The notes beneath the pieces are model-generated. The model searched no databases. It saw only the letters and a list, made by a program, of their open reading frames with translations, and was not told the DNA's origin. The translations under genes and the position numbers were made by a program. DNA of 64,000 nt from Okapia johnstoni (lineage: Eukaryota; Chordata; Mammalia; Artiodactyla; Giraffidae), in assembly GCA_024291935.2 (NCBI GenBank), contig CM044317.1:62176730-62240729 (forward strand), read 5' to 3'. Shown here in pieces: positions 50,989 to 61,724 of this stretch (position 1 is the stretch's first letter; each line of letters starts with the position of its first letter).

Positions 50989-53900
50989 CAAAATCCATCT
51001 CTGTCACTGGCTACTTATATTGCCTAAAATTTCCCAATTTTCTATTCAGCATAAGGTACTGAAAGTTCTTGATAAATAAAATACATCATTTTTTCTTGTT
51101 CACTGAGCTCTTCCTGAGAATTCATAAATATGAGAGACAACTGCAAGCCACTGGAAAATGCTCTGTTAGATGTCGGATAAAAAGCCTGTCATTTCAGTTG
51201 TGCCTTAAACTTAGGACATGGAACCAAATTTTTAAAAATCTGGACACATTGGTAGAATTAATGAAGTATTTGGTGGAAATTAATATTTCAAAATTAATTG
51301 TACAATAGCAAAAAGAAGTCATGAATTGTTTGTAATCTCAGGAGAGCAAACTCTAAGTTAATTATAAGTTCAGCATGGGTCAACAGTGTGAAGGGAGGCT
51401 CAGGAAGGGATTGTGGCCTTGAAGTGACTAAATGATGTCACTCTGAGTTTGGACAGGGGAGAGGATCACCTCACTAAATTCTGCACTGGGCAGGCCATGT
51501 CCAAGTGTTTGATTTTATAAGCCTTGCCATTAGAAAATAAGCATGGTAAATATCACCTAGGAAATGGTGACATTTTGTCACCATGAGTGAAGGTTCCAGA
51601 AACTCGTCATTGTTATGAATAGAATAGAGCTGAAAAAGTGGTCAGAAAGATGAGGTTTGAACTCCTATTGTTTTATATGATAGTTGAATAGTTTGGGGCC
51701 AGTAATTTTACCCCTTTAATGCTCAGTTTCCTCAGCTATAAAACTGGCATAATGATATCATCTTCTTTATAAGGTCATCGTGCAGGTCAAATGAGATCAT
51801 TTAAGTTAATGCATTATCTAGTTGTACATGCTACGCAAATGCATGAGAAACAGTTAATCCATTTCTGAACACAAAATAACATACTGTGTAAGAGGAAGAA
51901 GCTCATTGTTTATGATTTTCATAGGGTTAGAGGCAGGAGTAGAAGTGAAAATGAAGCAGATTTAGCTTAATGGATGAAAGAAGCTAATAATAATTGATAA
52001 TGTGTCAACAGCATCATTGGTTGCCTCAAGAAAGTAGTAAGCTCCCTCTCTTAGGAGGAATTCAGGGAGACTCTGGGTGAAACCTGGATGGGGAGGTTGT
52101 GAAATAATTTACTGAAAGGTCTATAAAAACTTTTCCTGGTGAAAGAGTTTACCAATCTGTTGAAGTTTTGCTATAACCCCAACATGCATTTCCAGATCAC
52201 TCAGTCAAGGACAGTTATTTGACAATAATTACAATGTCAGTTGGAGGCCCTAGCACACACTAAGCACTAACCATATTCCAGTGAGCCTAGAACATTTATA
52301 TACATAACTTTCATGTTAAACCATGGATTGCAAAGGAAGGAACAATCCCACCTTAAGACCTGTCTCCCCTACCCCCAATAAAATATAGCTGTTAATAGGA
52401 CAAGAAGTAGAAAGTTTGTTGTCCAAAATGCTGCTTCTCATTTCTTGTGCCAACACTTTCTAATCTAGCCCCCAAGACAGTGCTGAGAAAAGCAAGATTA
52501 TATGGACCAATAGTGTAGATCGCAACATATATGCAACAGTAAGCAAAAAAATTCTATGCCACCCAGCAAATTATTACCTTGCAGAATTCATAGTTTTAAA
52601 ACATCTTGCCTGGCTCTTTAAACAGAAAAGAGCTCAACTCCTGTTCTGACAAACAGTATCAGTGATTCTACTTGGAGAAATAAGAGTAATCAAATCTCAT
52701 GCTTCAGGAAATAAACTCAACACTGTAAGGATCAGGAAGATATATTTTCCTTTCACAGCCCTATAGCGCTTGACAGACTGGCTCAGAGCAAAGACAACAG
52801 CAATTGGGGTGCCTTTGCTTTATTTCAATACATCAGCATCATTTTGGCTAAGGGCCTTGAAAGGTGAGGGCCCAAAAGGGGAAGGACAAATGCCAGCTTC
52901 CTTAATCTGAAGGTACCATGCAAAACACAAAGACTTTATTTTTCTTGTTGGTTGGGGCTCTCTCATTTATGGAATACATGAGAATAGATAAACATATTCT
53001 CTGAATTCTCTAAACAATAAATGAATTATCACTGGGGGCAAGAATGATATGCACACACAACATAATATTTTACTAGCCCGGGTTTCTCTTTCTGTGGGCT
53101 CACTTCTAAGTTCAGTTAAGAGAAATGAGGAAAATGCTACCAAGGATAAATCTTTATTCATCTCTGGGTCTATTTGGAAGTCAACTTGTGAGTCCACTAA
53201 CAGCAGGTTGAAAATTGTTGAGGAAAGCACCTGTCCTACCCTCAGTGATGATTGCAAGGGATGAATGTGCCAAATGGGACATCCATGCATCCCTGTGAGT
53301 TACAGCCTCATTTTTAATGGTACAGGACAAAGAAATAGCAACAGACGCTCATTGTAAATCCTTCCATTTTTCAGAGTCAGCTTTCAAAGGGTGAAAATTA
53401 TCAGATAATTTAAAGCTGTTCGAGTTCAAATAAGAGAAGTGGCAAGATGAGTGCTTTTATGGTTCTTAGAGCCTTCTCTTGTGAAAGAAAAGGTGACTTG
53501 CAAGAATCCTCTGGTGAGTAGGCACAAGTAAATATGACTGTTAGAGGTGAAGGGGAGAATTTTTCAAATTTGCTGGTATAGATCTACAAAGTTATGTATG
53601 CTACTATATATTTGAAAGAAAGCAAGGCTTGGTACATAGGCATCCATCCATAAATACATTAAGAAAGATTAGGAGGACAGGGAACAAATGAATGACTGGA
53701 AGGCTTAAAAACGTCTTTCTTGATAGCTGTCACATGGCCACATATCCCCAGGACCAGCAAGACCCACACGGGAACAGGTGGAACTGTTTCTGAAAACTAT
53801 AGGATGCACTGTATTTAATCAAACCTCCTGTTCAAGGCTATTCCTATTCCAAATATTATAGATGGAGGCTGATCTCTTGACTAGGAAAAAAAGGCAAAGC

Positions 53901-55070
53901 ATTTATAAAACATCCATATCCTCTGATTTATTAAAAAAGATGAAAAATTCTTATACCAGATGGAAGAAATACTCCAGGAAGATGGGTGAGGAGAAAGAGA
54001 GTCTAAGGAGGGGAGGAAGAGTTAAAAATGTCATTGAGACGTTGACAGATCAAAGAGGATATTGGAAGAGTAGATAAATTAAAAAGAGTAGGCAGCATTT
54101 CCAAGACACACATATAAAGATTTTCTCCGAGAGAAAATCAGGGCACTCTACAAAACAGGAATAAACAATAATAAAATCCATGAGCAATAACAGATGTATG
54201 CACACTGTTAAAATTCCGGGAAGAAATGATGGTGTATTTGTGTCTGGTGACTTTCTGCTGAGGCATATGGTGACAGCCATATGCAGGGATGGCATGGCTA
54301 ATTGGCTCTTAGGCTGTCTTTCTGGAGTGTGAATCCAAGACATGACAGAAAGCCTGCCCAGAGTCATCAACCTCACTCCCCTCCACTTCCACTGGTCCAC
54401 GTGGGGATGGAGAATCAAGTCACAAAAAGACACATTTATCCTTTCAATGTATATTTACCGAGAGGCACTGAGAAGGAGGAGACAAGAACAAACACAGCAG
54501 GACTTTATTCTCCTGGGGTCCCAAAGTTTATGTTAAGACAAGCTTTTATAAAATAACTACCAAGTTATTTTTGGTACCAAGTGATTATTGCTATGATAGA
54601 GAAGTAAAGGGTGCTGTAAGGTGAGTCTTTCTCTAAAGAAAGAACAGCAGGTGCCAAGCCCTGGAGAAAAGGAAATAAAAATGGTCAACTGAGAGTGGTG
54701 CATCGCTAATAATCCTGACAATCTTGATTTCAAAATCACTTGGAAATTTCAAGGAAAATAAGAAACAAAATCACTAACTCTAACTTCTATAAAAGGGGGA
54801 AACATTTGTAAATCCAAATAATGGTATGATGATGAAAAAGATTAAATTATTGTGATAGACTCATCAGAAATAAAAGGGAAGTCAAACTTCAGTTTCCCTA
54901 GAGGAAGGATCAAATGAGCTGTCAGACAATTTACCCTGGAGAAACTACCCAAACATACAGGAATCTATGAGTGTGAGGTAAAGTAGAGTAAAAATGGAAC
55001 TCATGTAGGTATACCTGTGTGAGAATCATTTAACCCCCCAGGTAACCTCCAAGACACTAAGCAGTCAAGT
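50989..55070. other. Intergenic DNA with one MIR
   Basis: Apart from the MIR at 51640-51835 nothing is recognised over 4 kb. Frames at 52967-53290 and 54050-54433 lack recognisable domains. Confidence 0.55.
51640..51835 (-). repeat. MIR SINE fragment
   Basis: AATGCTCAGTTTCCTCAGCT, AAACTGGCATAATGATATCA and CAGGTCAAATGAGATCATTT match the complement of MIR. Confidence 0.75.
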
Positions 55071-55113
55071 GGCGTGCATGCGTGCGTGCGTGCGTCTGTG
55101 TATGTGTGTGTGT
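55071..55113. repeat. (TGCG)n/(TG)n microsatellite
   Basis: Repeated TGCG units followed by TG units at the 3' end of a SINE. CpG-bearing tetranucleotide units are uncommon in this AT-rich window. Likely length-variable between individuals. Confidence 0.9.
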
Positions 55114-55316
55114 GTTGCTTGCTCAGTCATGTCTGACTCTTTGCGGCCCCATGGACTGCAGCCCGCCAGGTTCTTCTGACCATGGAATTCTCCAGGCAAG
55201 AATACTGGAGTCACTTTCCATGCCCTTTTCCAGGGGATCTTCCCAACCCAGGGACTGAACCCTGATCTCCTGCGTTGCAGGAAGCTTCTTTACCATTTGA
55301 GCTACCCAGGAAGCCC
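55114..55316 (-). repeat. Bov-tA SINE with microsatellite tail
   Basis: Complement of Bov-tA: GCTCAGTCATGTCTGACTCT, TTCTCCAGGCAAGAATACTG, GGGGATCTTCCCAACCCAGG and GAGCTACCCAGGAAGCCCC. On the minus strand its 3' end runs into the CA/CGCA-type microsatellite at 55071-55113. Confidence 0.92.
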
Positions 55317-56169
55317 CAAATGACCTCTCCTCCAGTATATATCTCAAAAAAAAAAAACCTGCATAAACCATAGTTTCCCAAATTCCAGGACATATACTAA
55401 AGGCAAGAGAAAGAAAGAACAGAAGGTTATTTACTCGGAGTAACAACATTTGACTAATAGGAATTTCAAAAATGGAGAGCAGAAGAGATTGCGGTGATGA
55501 CAGTATTGCTGAGAAAGGAAATTTTCCTTTGCCTGAAGGAAAGAAGTTTCTCGATTGAATAGACTTACTGAAAGCTCTGTACAATGAACAAAATATAACC
55601 CACAGCAAATCACATCTTGATATACCTGAGATAGAGGGAAGACTTTAAAAGCTTCCAGAATGAAATATAAGACATAGTTCTGGATGTTGGCAAATGTTTA
55701 TCTCAAATTAGATTTTAAAGTATAGAAATAATCCTGTAACAAGCGTCTCCATAAAGGAAACATGGCTCACCATGGTAGAAAGCACTGGATTTTTTATTAT
55801 ATAATTCATTGTGAAGAGAGAAGGAAAATAAAATTTAAAAACCCAATGTGAACGCACAATAATTATACAAATATGTTTGAGTTATAAAGGGAAATGTCAT
55901 ACAAAAAGAGAAATACAACAATTAGGAAAAAAGTAAATGCAAGGTCTATTACAAGATACTAAGAATATCAGAAATGGTCACAAATTAAGTAAGATGTTAA
56001 AAAATGCTAAGAAAAATTAAAAGTGCAGTGTAACCCATGATTGATTAGAATAAGCAGAAAGGATATTCACATACTAAGGTGATTTTGGAAACACTTGGCT
56101 CTCTTAAAATGGAGAAGTTTCAACAAATCAAAGAGAGAAGCCTAGTTTTAAAAGGAGAAATTTACTCCA
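55317..56169. other. AT-rich stretch, nothing recognised
   Basis: No recognised repeat or coding signal before the MIR at 56170. Confidence 0.55.
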
Positions 56170-56285
56170 TGCATCAATTAATTTCCTCATTCGAAAAATA
56201 AGGATAGTTCATGTTGTTGTTGTGAGAATTAAATGAATTAATACATGCAAAACATTTCAAAAAATACCCAATGTGTAGTAAACAT
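56170..56285 (-). repeat. MIR SINE fragment
   Basis: ATTTCCTCATTCGAAAAATA, GTTGTTGTGAGAATTAAATG and AATTAATACATGCAAAACAT match the complement of the MIR core and 3' part. It ends just before the 239-bp inverted duplication. Confidence 0.7.
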
Positions 56286-56346
56286 TCAGTGAGATTAATC
56301 ATTTGTTTTTAATATTTTATTATTTTCTTATATATATTTTTTCTGT

Positions 56347-56585
56347 GAATCCCCAAATCTACTCACATATGACATGGATTCACCACAAGATACTCAGTGG
56401 TTCAGTAGTGACCTAACAAGAAAGGGAAAAATGTGTAAAATGGGGATTAGGAAAAAGTTTTCAGAGAATGGAAGAGACTGGATGATAGTATTTCAATTTA
56501 CTATACCCAGTGTAATTTGGCAAATTTAGGTTTGACTAATACTGGGAAAGATTGAAGGCAGGAGGAGAAGGGGATAGCAGAGGAT
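56347..56585 (+). repeat. Left arm of 239-bp inverted duplication
   Basis: Runs from GAATCCCCAAATCTACTCAC to GGGGATAGCAGAGGAT. Its reverse complement is found at 57271-57509; aligning the two by eye I found no mismatch and equal length. The first 186 bases or so are unrecognised unique sequence and the rest is the start of a BovB 3' end. The flanking BovB continues smoothly past 56585, so this is probably the source copy. Confidence 0.95.
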
Positions 56586-56722
56586 GAGATGGTTGGATGG
56601 CATCACCAACTCAATGGACATGAGTTTGAGCAAGCTCCGGGAGATGATGAAGGACAGGGAAGCCTGGTGTGCCTCTGTCCATGGGGTCACCAAGAGTCAG
56701 ACACAACTGAGTGACTAAACAA
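56533..56722 (+). mobile_element. BovB LINE 3' end, short
   Basis: BovB tail segment from ACTGGGAAAGATTGAAGGC through AGGATGAGATGGTTGGATGG to ACAACTGAGTGACTAAAC. It runs without a break past 56585, where the 239-bp inverted duplication stops. This makes the left copy the likely source of the right one. No clear target-site duplication. Confidence 0.85.
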
Positions 56723-57103
56723 GTTCAAAACTTATACCATGACTATATATAGGGGAATATTAGTAGTGGTGATGCATAGGGCCAAGCACGGATGGTGGAC
56801 ATGTTCCTTTGTATTTAGAGTTAGATGTCAGGCATATAGTTGCTGGAAAGCAGGATGGACCCACGGCATGGTTTAGGTTGAAGCAGCCAGGTAAGATTTG
56901 CACATTTAGCAGAAATAGGGAAAAAGGACACCAAGGCAAGTCCTGGGTTTTTGCACAGAACACAGTTCTTGTTCCTAACATTAATTATCATTGTATATAA
57001 AACATGGACTATATGTTTATCAGTGCAATGAAAAACATAAAACCTGGCGTGATACACAGTATATTAGTTGGGTACCAATGGAAAGTATTTCTATTGCCAA
57101 ATT

Positions 57104-57153
57104 CAGTTCAGTTCAGCTCAGTCGCTCAGTTGTGTCTGACTCTTTGCGACCCC
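57104..57153 (-). mobile_element. 50-bp BovB 3' tail insertion
   Basis: Only the last 50 or so bases of BovB are present, on the minus strand: GGGTCGCAAAGAGTCAGACA, ACTGAGCGACTGAG, then the CTGAACTGAACTGAA tail. ATTGCCAAATT (57093-57103) and ATTGTCAAATT (57154-57164) flank it, an 11-bp target-site duplication with one mismatch. It is therefore an independent, extremely 5'-truncated insertion, not debris of a longer copy. The same 3' sequence is shared by the Bov SINEs, so origin from a SINE transcript cannot be excluded. Confidence 0.8.
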
Positions 57154-57242
57154 ATTGTCAAATTATGGAGGTCCTAATGGTTACATATAGAGCTCTGGGT
57201 ACAGATTTATAGAATTCAATTAATATATCTAAAGGAGGAGAA

Positions 57243-57977
57243 CTTTGCCAACAAAAGTCCGTCTAAGGGGATCCTCTGCTATCCCCTTCTCCTCCTGCCT
57301 TCAATCTTTCCCAGTATTAGTCAAACCTAAATTTGCCAAATTACACTGGGTATAGTAAATTGAAATACTATCATCCAGTCTCTTCCATTCTCTGAAAACT
57401 TTTTCCTAATCCCCATTTTACACATTTTTCCCTTTCTTGTTAGGTCACTACTGAACCACTGAGTATCTTGTGGTGAATCCATGTCATATGTGAGTAGATT
57501 TGGGGATTCTATGATTTGGCTATGGTTTTTCCAGTGGTCATGTATGGATGTGCGAGTTGGACTGGGAAGAAAGCTGAGCGCCACAGAATTGATGCTTTTG
57601 AACTGTGGTGTTGGAGAAGACTCTTGAGACTCCCTTGGACTGCAAGGAGATCCAATCAATCCATCCTAAAGGAGATCAATCCTGGGTGTTCATTGGAAGG
57701 ACTGATGTTGAAGCTGAAACTCCAATACTTTGGCCACCTCATGAGAAGAGTTGACTCATTGGAAAAGACCCTAATGCTGGGTAGGATTGGGGGCATGAGG
57801 AGAAGGGGACGACAGAGGATGAGATGGTTGGATGGCATCACTGACTCGATGGACAAGGGTTTGGGTAGACTCCGGGAGTTGGTGATGGACAAAGAGGCCT
57901 GGCGTGCTGCAATTCATGGGGTCGCAAAGAGTCGGACATGACTGAGCGACTGAACTGAACTGAACTGAACTGTACTG
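57243..57977 (+). mobile_element. BovB LINE (younger subfamily), interrupted by an inverted duplicated segment
   Basis: 5'-truncated BovB starting at CTTTGCCAACAAAAGTCCG. Frame 57516-57941 encodes [39 protein letters not shown] and [20 protein letters not shown], followed by the tail (GAACT)n. The insertion has a 12-bp target-site duplication with one mismatch, AAAGGAGGAGAA at 57231-57242 and AAAGGAGAAGAA at 57978-57989. Between GTCCGTCTA (57257-57265) and GGCTATGG (57518) a foreign 252-base block (57266-57517) replaces about 5 BovB bases. That block is mainly an inverted copy of 56347-56585. Confidence 0.9.
57271..57509 (-). repeat. Right arm of 239-bp inverted duplication, inside BovB
   Basis: Exact-looking reverse complement of 56347-56585, separated from it by 685 bases. 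It is embedded in the BovB at 57243-57977, with 5 extra bases (AGGGG, 57266-57270) on one side and 8 (TATGATTT, 57510-57517) on the other, and loss of about 5 BovB bases (GTCAA). No A tail and no target-site duplication, so this is not a retrotransposon insertion. Confidence 0.95.
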
Positions 57978-58488
57978 AAAGGAGAAGAAATCTAACCTAA
58001 ACACAGTTACTAAGAGAAAAAATAACTCAGATCTTTAATTGATAATTTGAATAAATTAACTTTCAAAGTCTGAAGCTAGACAGCATGTAAAACATACCAT
58101 GGTTAAATGTGACTTTCTTGGCGTGTCATCCAGTAAAAACAGTGCTGACTGAAGAGGAAATTTCAAGTTGTACCACTTGTCCAATTCTTCCATTCTTGAA
58201 CAACTCTTGTTTGCTTAGATTATCCATATTCAAATCCATTTTTTTAATCAAATTTAGTGGCTCTACATTTCTGGTTTAATAGTACTGCATGATCTTGTTT
58301 CCCCTGTCTACCCAGATCCTGAACATCCTGACCAGATACCAAGCCTGGAAAACTCTGTGTAGGAAGCTCAAAAACACAAGTGGAAGCCAAAGATTTGGTC
58401 ATTGGTGTTGGTGAAAGCAGTAGTCCCAGAAGAATCACTTGAGATTATACTTGGAATACTATTTTTCTATTCTGAGAACTACACTAGA

Positions 58489-58699
58489 GTAAATACATAA
58501 TAGAAATAGGTAAACAGAAAGAAACAATATCTGGGAACCAAATCATTTAAGAAATGACAGAAAGAATCAAAGAGTGAAATTTTATAAGAAAATCACCCAA
58601 AAAATTGGTAAGTGTCCTACGATCAAAAGAATTCAAACATCTTTTTGGGTAACCATTCCACAAAATGTAGTATGAAATGTTACTGTTCTGTGTGGGTTA
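58489..58699 (+). repeat. Local duplication, copy 1
   Basis: About 211 bases from GTAAATACATAATAGAAATA to TTCTGTGTGGGTT, repeated in the same orientation at 59773-59982 with about 14 substitutions (roughly 93% identity by eye). I do not recognise it as a known repeat family. Since its flanks are not L1, this is likely the source copy. Confidence 0.9.
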
Positions 58700-59741
58700 T
58701 ACTTTGTTCCAGTCTAATTTTTTTTTTCTGTTTTCTCTTTGTTACAACAATCAAGGACAAAAATTAACATTTACTTATCATTTTCACAGTGTTCTTAACA
58801 GTGTATTGAATGGAGCAATGACAACTCATCAGAAATGTCTTTCTGAGCTTAAGCCAGGTTGCTGTATAGCTGACTGAGTTCTCATTACAGAGGCTTCGTT
58901 AGAAAAGAAATGTTACCAGGCATCCATTGTGAGCCCTAAAAATGTATTAGTATATCGCCCCTACACTGCCTAACACATAGCAAGTAACAGAAACCCAATT
59001 CCAACTTGCTTAAGAGGGAAAGAGGGAGAATTATGCTCATTTTACCATTTTTCACTGAAAGTGGTATAATAGTGACATTTCATTTTGTTATTCCTTCTTT
59101 GTTAAAATGCAATTTTTACATACAGAAAGAATTCCTATCAGCTTTTGACTCTCCTGAGGTATATTTATACTGAAAAGGTGGGATAAATCCTACTCTTAAT
59201 AAATTTTGTAGTTTTCTTCATAGATCTTGTACATACTTTGTTATAGCTAAGTATTTCATGTTTGGGGTTGCTAATGTAAACGATACTGTGTTTTTAATTT
59301 CAAATTCCACTTGTTTATTACTAGTAGAGAAGTAAATGATTGACATATATTAACCTTGCATCCTTAAACTTTGTTATAAATACTTACTAGATTCAGGAAG
59401 GTTGTGTGTGTCTCTTTCAGACTTTCTTATAGAAGATCATGGCTTCTGCTAACAAACACAGTTTACTTCTTACATCACAATCTGTATATCTTTTTTTCCC
59501 CTTTTGGTATCTTATTTCATTAGCCAGGATTTTCGGTATGATAATAAAAGGCAGTGGTGAGAAGGGACATTTTTGCCTTGCTCCCCATCTTAACAGAGAA
59601 CTGGCAGGGTTTCAATTCATTGTGGTAGTTGTAGATTTATTTATTTTTTTTTGACTGATGTTTATTATCAAATTGAAGAAGTTCCCTTCTATTCCAAGTT
59701 CACTGATAATTTCTATCATAGATGGGTGTTCTATTTGTCAA

Positions 59742-60033
59742 GTAAATATGTAATAAAATAGGTAAACAGAAAGTAAATACGTAATAGAAATAGGTAAACA
59801 GAAAGATACAACATCTGGGAACCAAATCATTTAAGGAATGATAGAAAGAATCAAAGAGTGAAATTTTATAAGAAAACCACCCAAAAAATTGGTAATTGTC
59901 CTACAATCAAAAGAATTCAAACATCTTTTTGGGTAACCATTCCAAAAAATATAGTATGAAATGACACTCTTCTGTGTAGGTTTGTATCTGTGTATTATAT
60001 CTTTCTGTTTACCTATTTCTATTACATATTTAC
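59742..60033. repeat. Duplicated block with 31-32 bp inverted ends inserted in L1
   Basis: The block starts with a 31-base word (GTAAATATGTAATAAAATAG and on to 59772), repeats it in tandem at 59773-59804, continues as the second copy of 58489-58699 (to 59982), and ends with the 32-base word in inverted orientation (60002-60033, TTTCTGTTTACCTATTTCTA onward). L1 sequence GGGTGTTCTATTTGTCAA stops directly before it and ATCTATTGATATTATCATG resumes directly after it. There are no A tail or target-site duplication. Confidence 0.85.
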
Positions 60034-60083
60034 TCTATCAATCTATTGATATTATCATGTGATTTTTCTCCTGTAGTTTATAG

Positions 60084-60237
60084 TTTCTTGGAAGACAATT
60101 TTTCCACTGACTTGTGGGGGGTGGGCAGAATCTAGGATGATGCAAGTGTATTATACTTTGTGTACTTTATTTCTATTATTCACATCAGCTCCACCTCAGA
60201 TCATCAGGCATTAGATCCTAGAAGTTGGGGACCCCTG
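60084..60237. mobile_element. hAT-like DNA transposon fragment
   Basis: CTTGGAAGACAATTTTTCCA near the left and AGTTGGGGACCCCTG at the right end match the same family as 41759-42458. The left terminal inverted repeat is missing. ATCATCAGGCATTAGATCCT is internal sequence typical of this dispersed family. It lies within L1-derived sequence. The precise family name is not certain. Confidence 0.65.
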
Positions 60238-60849
60238 ATCTAGGTCATTAATATCTGTGTATGGAGTATTACTTTTTTATCCTTTTAATGTCCATGGGAT
60301 CTACAGTGGAGGTTAAACTCACAAAAGTGTAGTGACATCCTCAAAGACTGGGACTCTTTTAGAGATTTTCTCTCTCAAGCTTGACTACACTGAGACTCCA
60401 GTGATTCATTGATTATAGTTCAAGTTTTCCCAGCCCAATAGTGGTTCCTACAAAGGTAGGTTTCTGCCCCAAGAAGTTGTGATCATCTGTATCTGCCTGT
60501 CAGACTTTGGCACAGAGGTTTGTCCTATTACCTCACTTCCCTGATGGATCTAAAATTCTTGAATTTTTAGTTTATTCAACTTGTTAGGATGGAGTGGCAA
60601 CATCTATGTTTATTGAATGACTAGAAATCAGAAGTGCCAGTTAGCTTTTAAAATCTTAAATCTTATTTATAAAATAAGGAGACGTTACTTTAGTCCTACT
60701 TATATACTTTATATATTTGTGTAATATTTCTCTGTATAGATTCAAATTTCTGTCTGTTTTCATTTTTCTTTTTTCTGAAATATTTCCTTTTATATTTCTT
60801 GTAGTTCTGGTTTGGTGTGATCAATTATTTTATCTTTTATATGCCTTTG

Positions 60850-61073
60850 TGCATGCATAATCAGTCACTTCATTCATATCTGACTCTTTTACAACACCAT
60901 GGACTATAGCCCACCAGGCTCCTCTGTCCATGGGATTCTCCAGGCAAGAACACTGGAGTGGGTTGCCATGCCTTCCTCCAGGGGATCTTCCCCACCCAGG
61001 GATCGAATTCACATCTCTTATGTCTCCTGCATTGTTAGGTGAGTTCCTTACCACTAGAACCATCTGGGCCTTT
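60850..61073 (-). repeat. Bov-tA SINE, diverged
   Basis: Complement of Bov-tA: GCATGCATAATCAGTCACTT, TAGCCCACCAGGCTCCTCTG, ACTGGAGTGGGTTGCCATGC, CCACCCAGGGATCGAATTC and TACCACTAGAACCATCTGG. It interrupts L1-like DNA (TTCTAGGTTGACATTTCTTC follows). No safe target-site duplication. Confidence 0.9.
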
Positions 61074-61501
61074 AACTGTCTTTATTTTCCCTTCATTTCT
61101 GAAAGGTATTTTCACTATGTTTAGAATTCTAGGTTGACATTTCTTCAAGTGTTTTAAAGATGTTCCTCCACCATCTTTTACCTTGCATTAAAAATTCAGC
61201 AAATGATCTTGATCCATCAAACAGTCGTATAAATCTGAATTGATCACATCCTCAAGATGATAATGATTTATTCATTTCTTAGGCTGAAGAATAACCTGAA
61301 GAACAGTGCTGACATTTAAAACAGAAACCACATGAGCAAAGTGGATAGTAGTATGTCTAATAAGAGAGATATTTAAGAAACTCAACCATAAAGTATTGAT
61401 ACAAAACAGAATAGCTAAACTCAAATAGTTGTAGTCTTAACTCATTCAGTCTTAGTTCTGTGACTAAGATCATACCTAAATTGATCCCATAATCAGTCCC
61501 A

Positions 61502-61529
61502 ATTATGGGAATTGATTAATTCCCATAAT
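61502..61529. other. Perfect 12-bp stem hairpin
   Basis: ATTATGGGAATT, a 4-base loop GATT, then AATTCCCATAAT. CCCATAATCAG also occurs directly upstream (61486-61496) and again at 61522-61532, so the same word appears three times in about 50 bases. No terminator-like T run or gene is nearby. Confidence 0.9.
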
Positions 61530-61724
61530 CAGAATATGCCAGCAACCTACTTAGTTTACCAATTATCAACAATTCCTTTGGCTGCCCAAACTTTTATGTA
61601 TCTTTCTGTAACTTCTCCCTTTCTATATTTATACCTCTGAAGTGCATTTCACTTCATGTAGCAAGTTCGATAAACCTATCTTTATTCATTTAAATATATA
61701 ATACTAAAATTCTTAGTCCCTAAT

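Larger units (their letters stand above)
59195..60322 (-). mobile_element. Old L1 ORF2 fragment, interrupted twice
   Basis: On + it shows the complement of L1 ORF2: AATTTCAAATTCCACTTGTT, GACATTTTTGCCTTGCTCC, AGTTCCCTTCTATTCCAAG, ATTGATATTATCATGTGATT, then, after a break, TTATCCTTTTAATGTCCATG. It is interrupted by a duplicated non-L1 block (59742-60033) and by a hAT-like element (60084-60237). No long frame survives. Confidence 0.75.

Noticed and set aside
55071..55113. CRISPR-like or other regularly spaced repeat
   Set aside because: It is a simple microsatellite without spacers. Nothing in the window looks prokaryotic.
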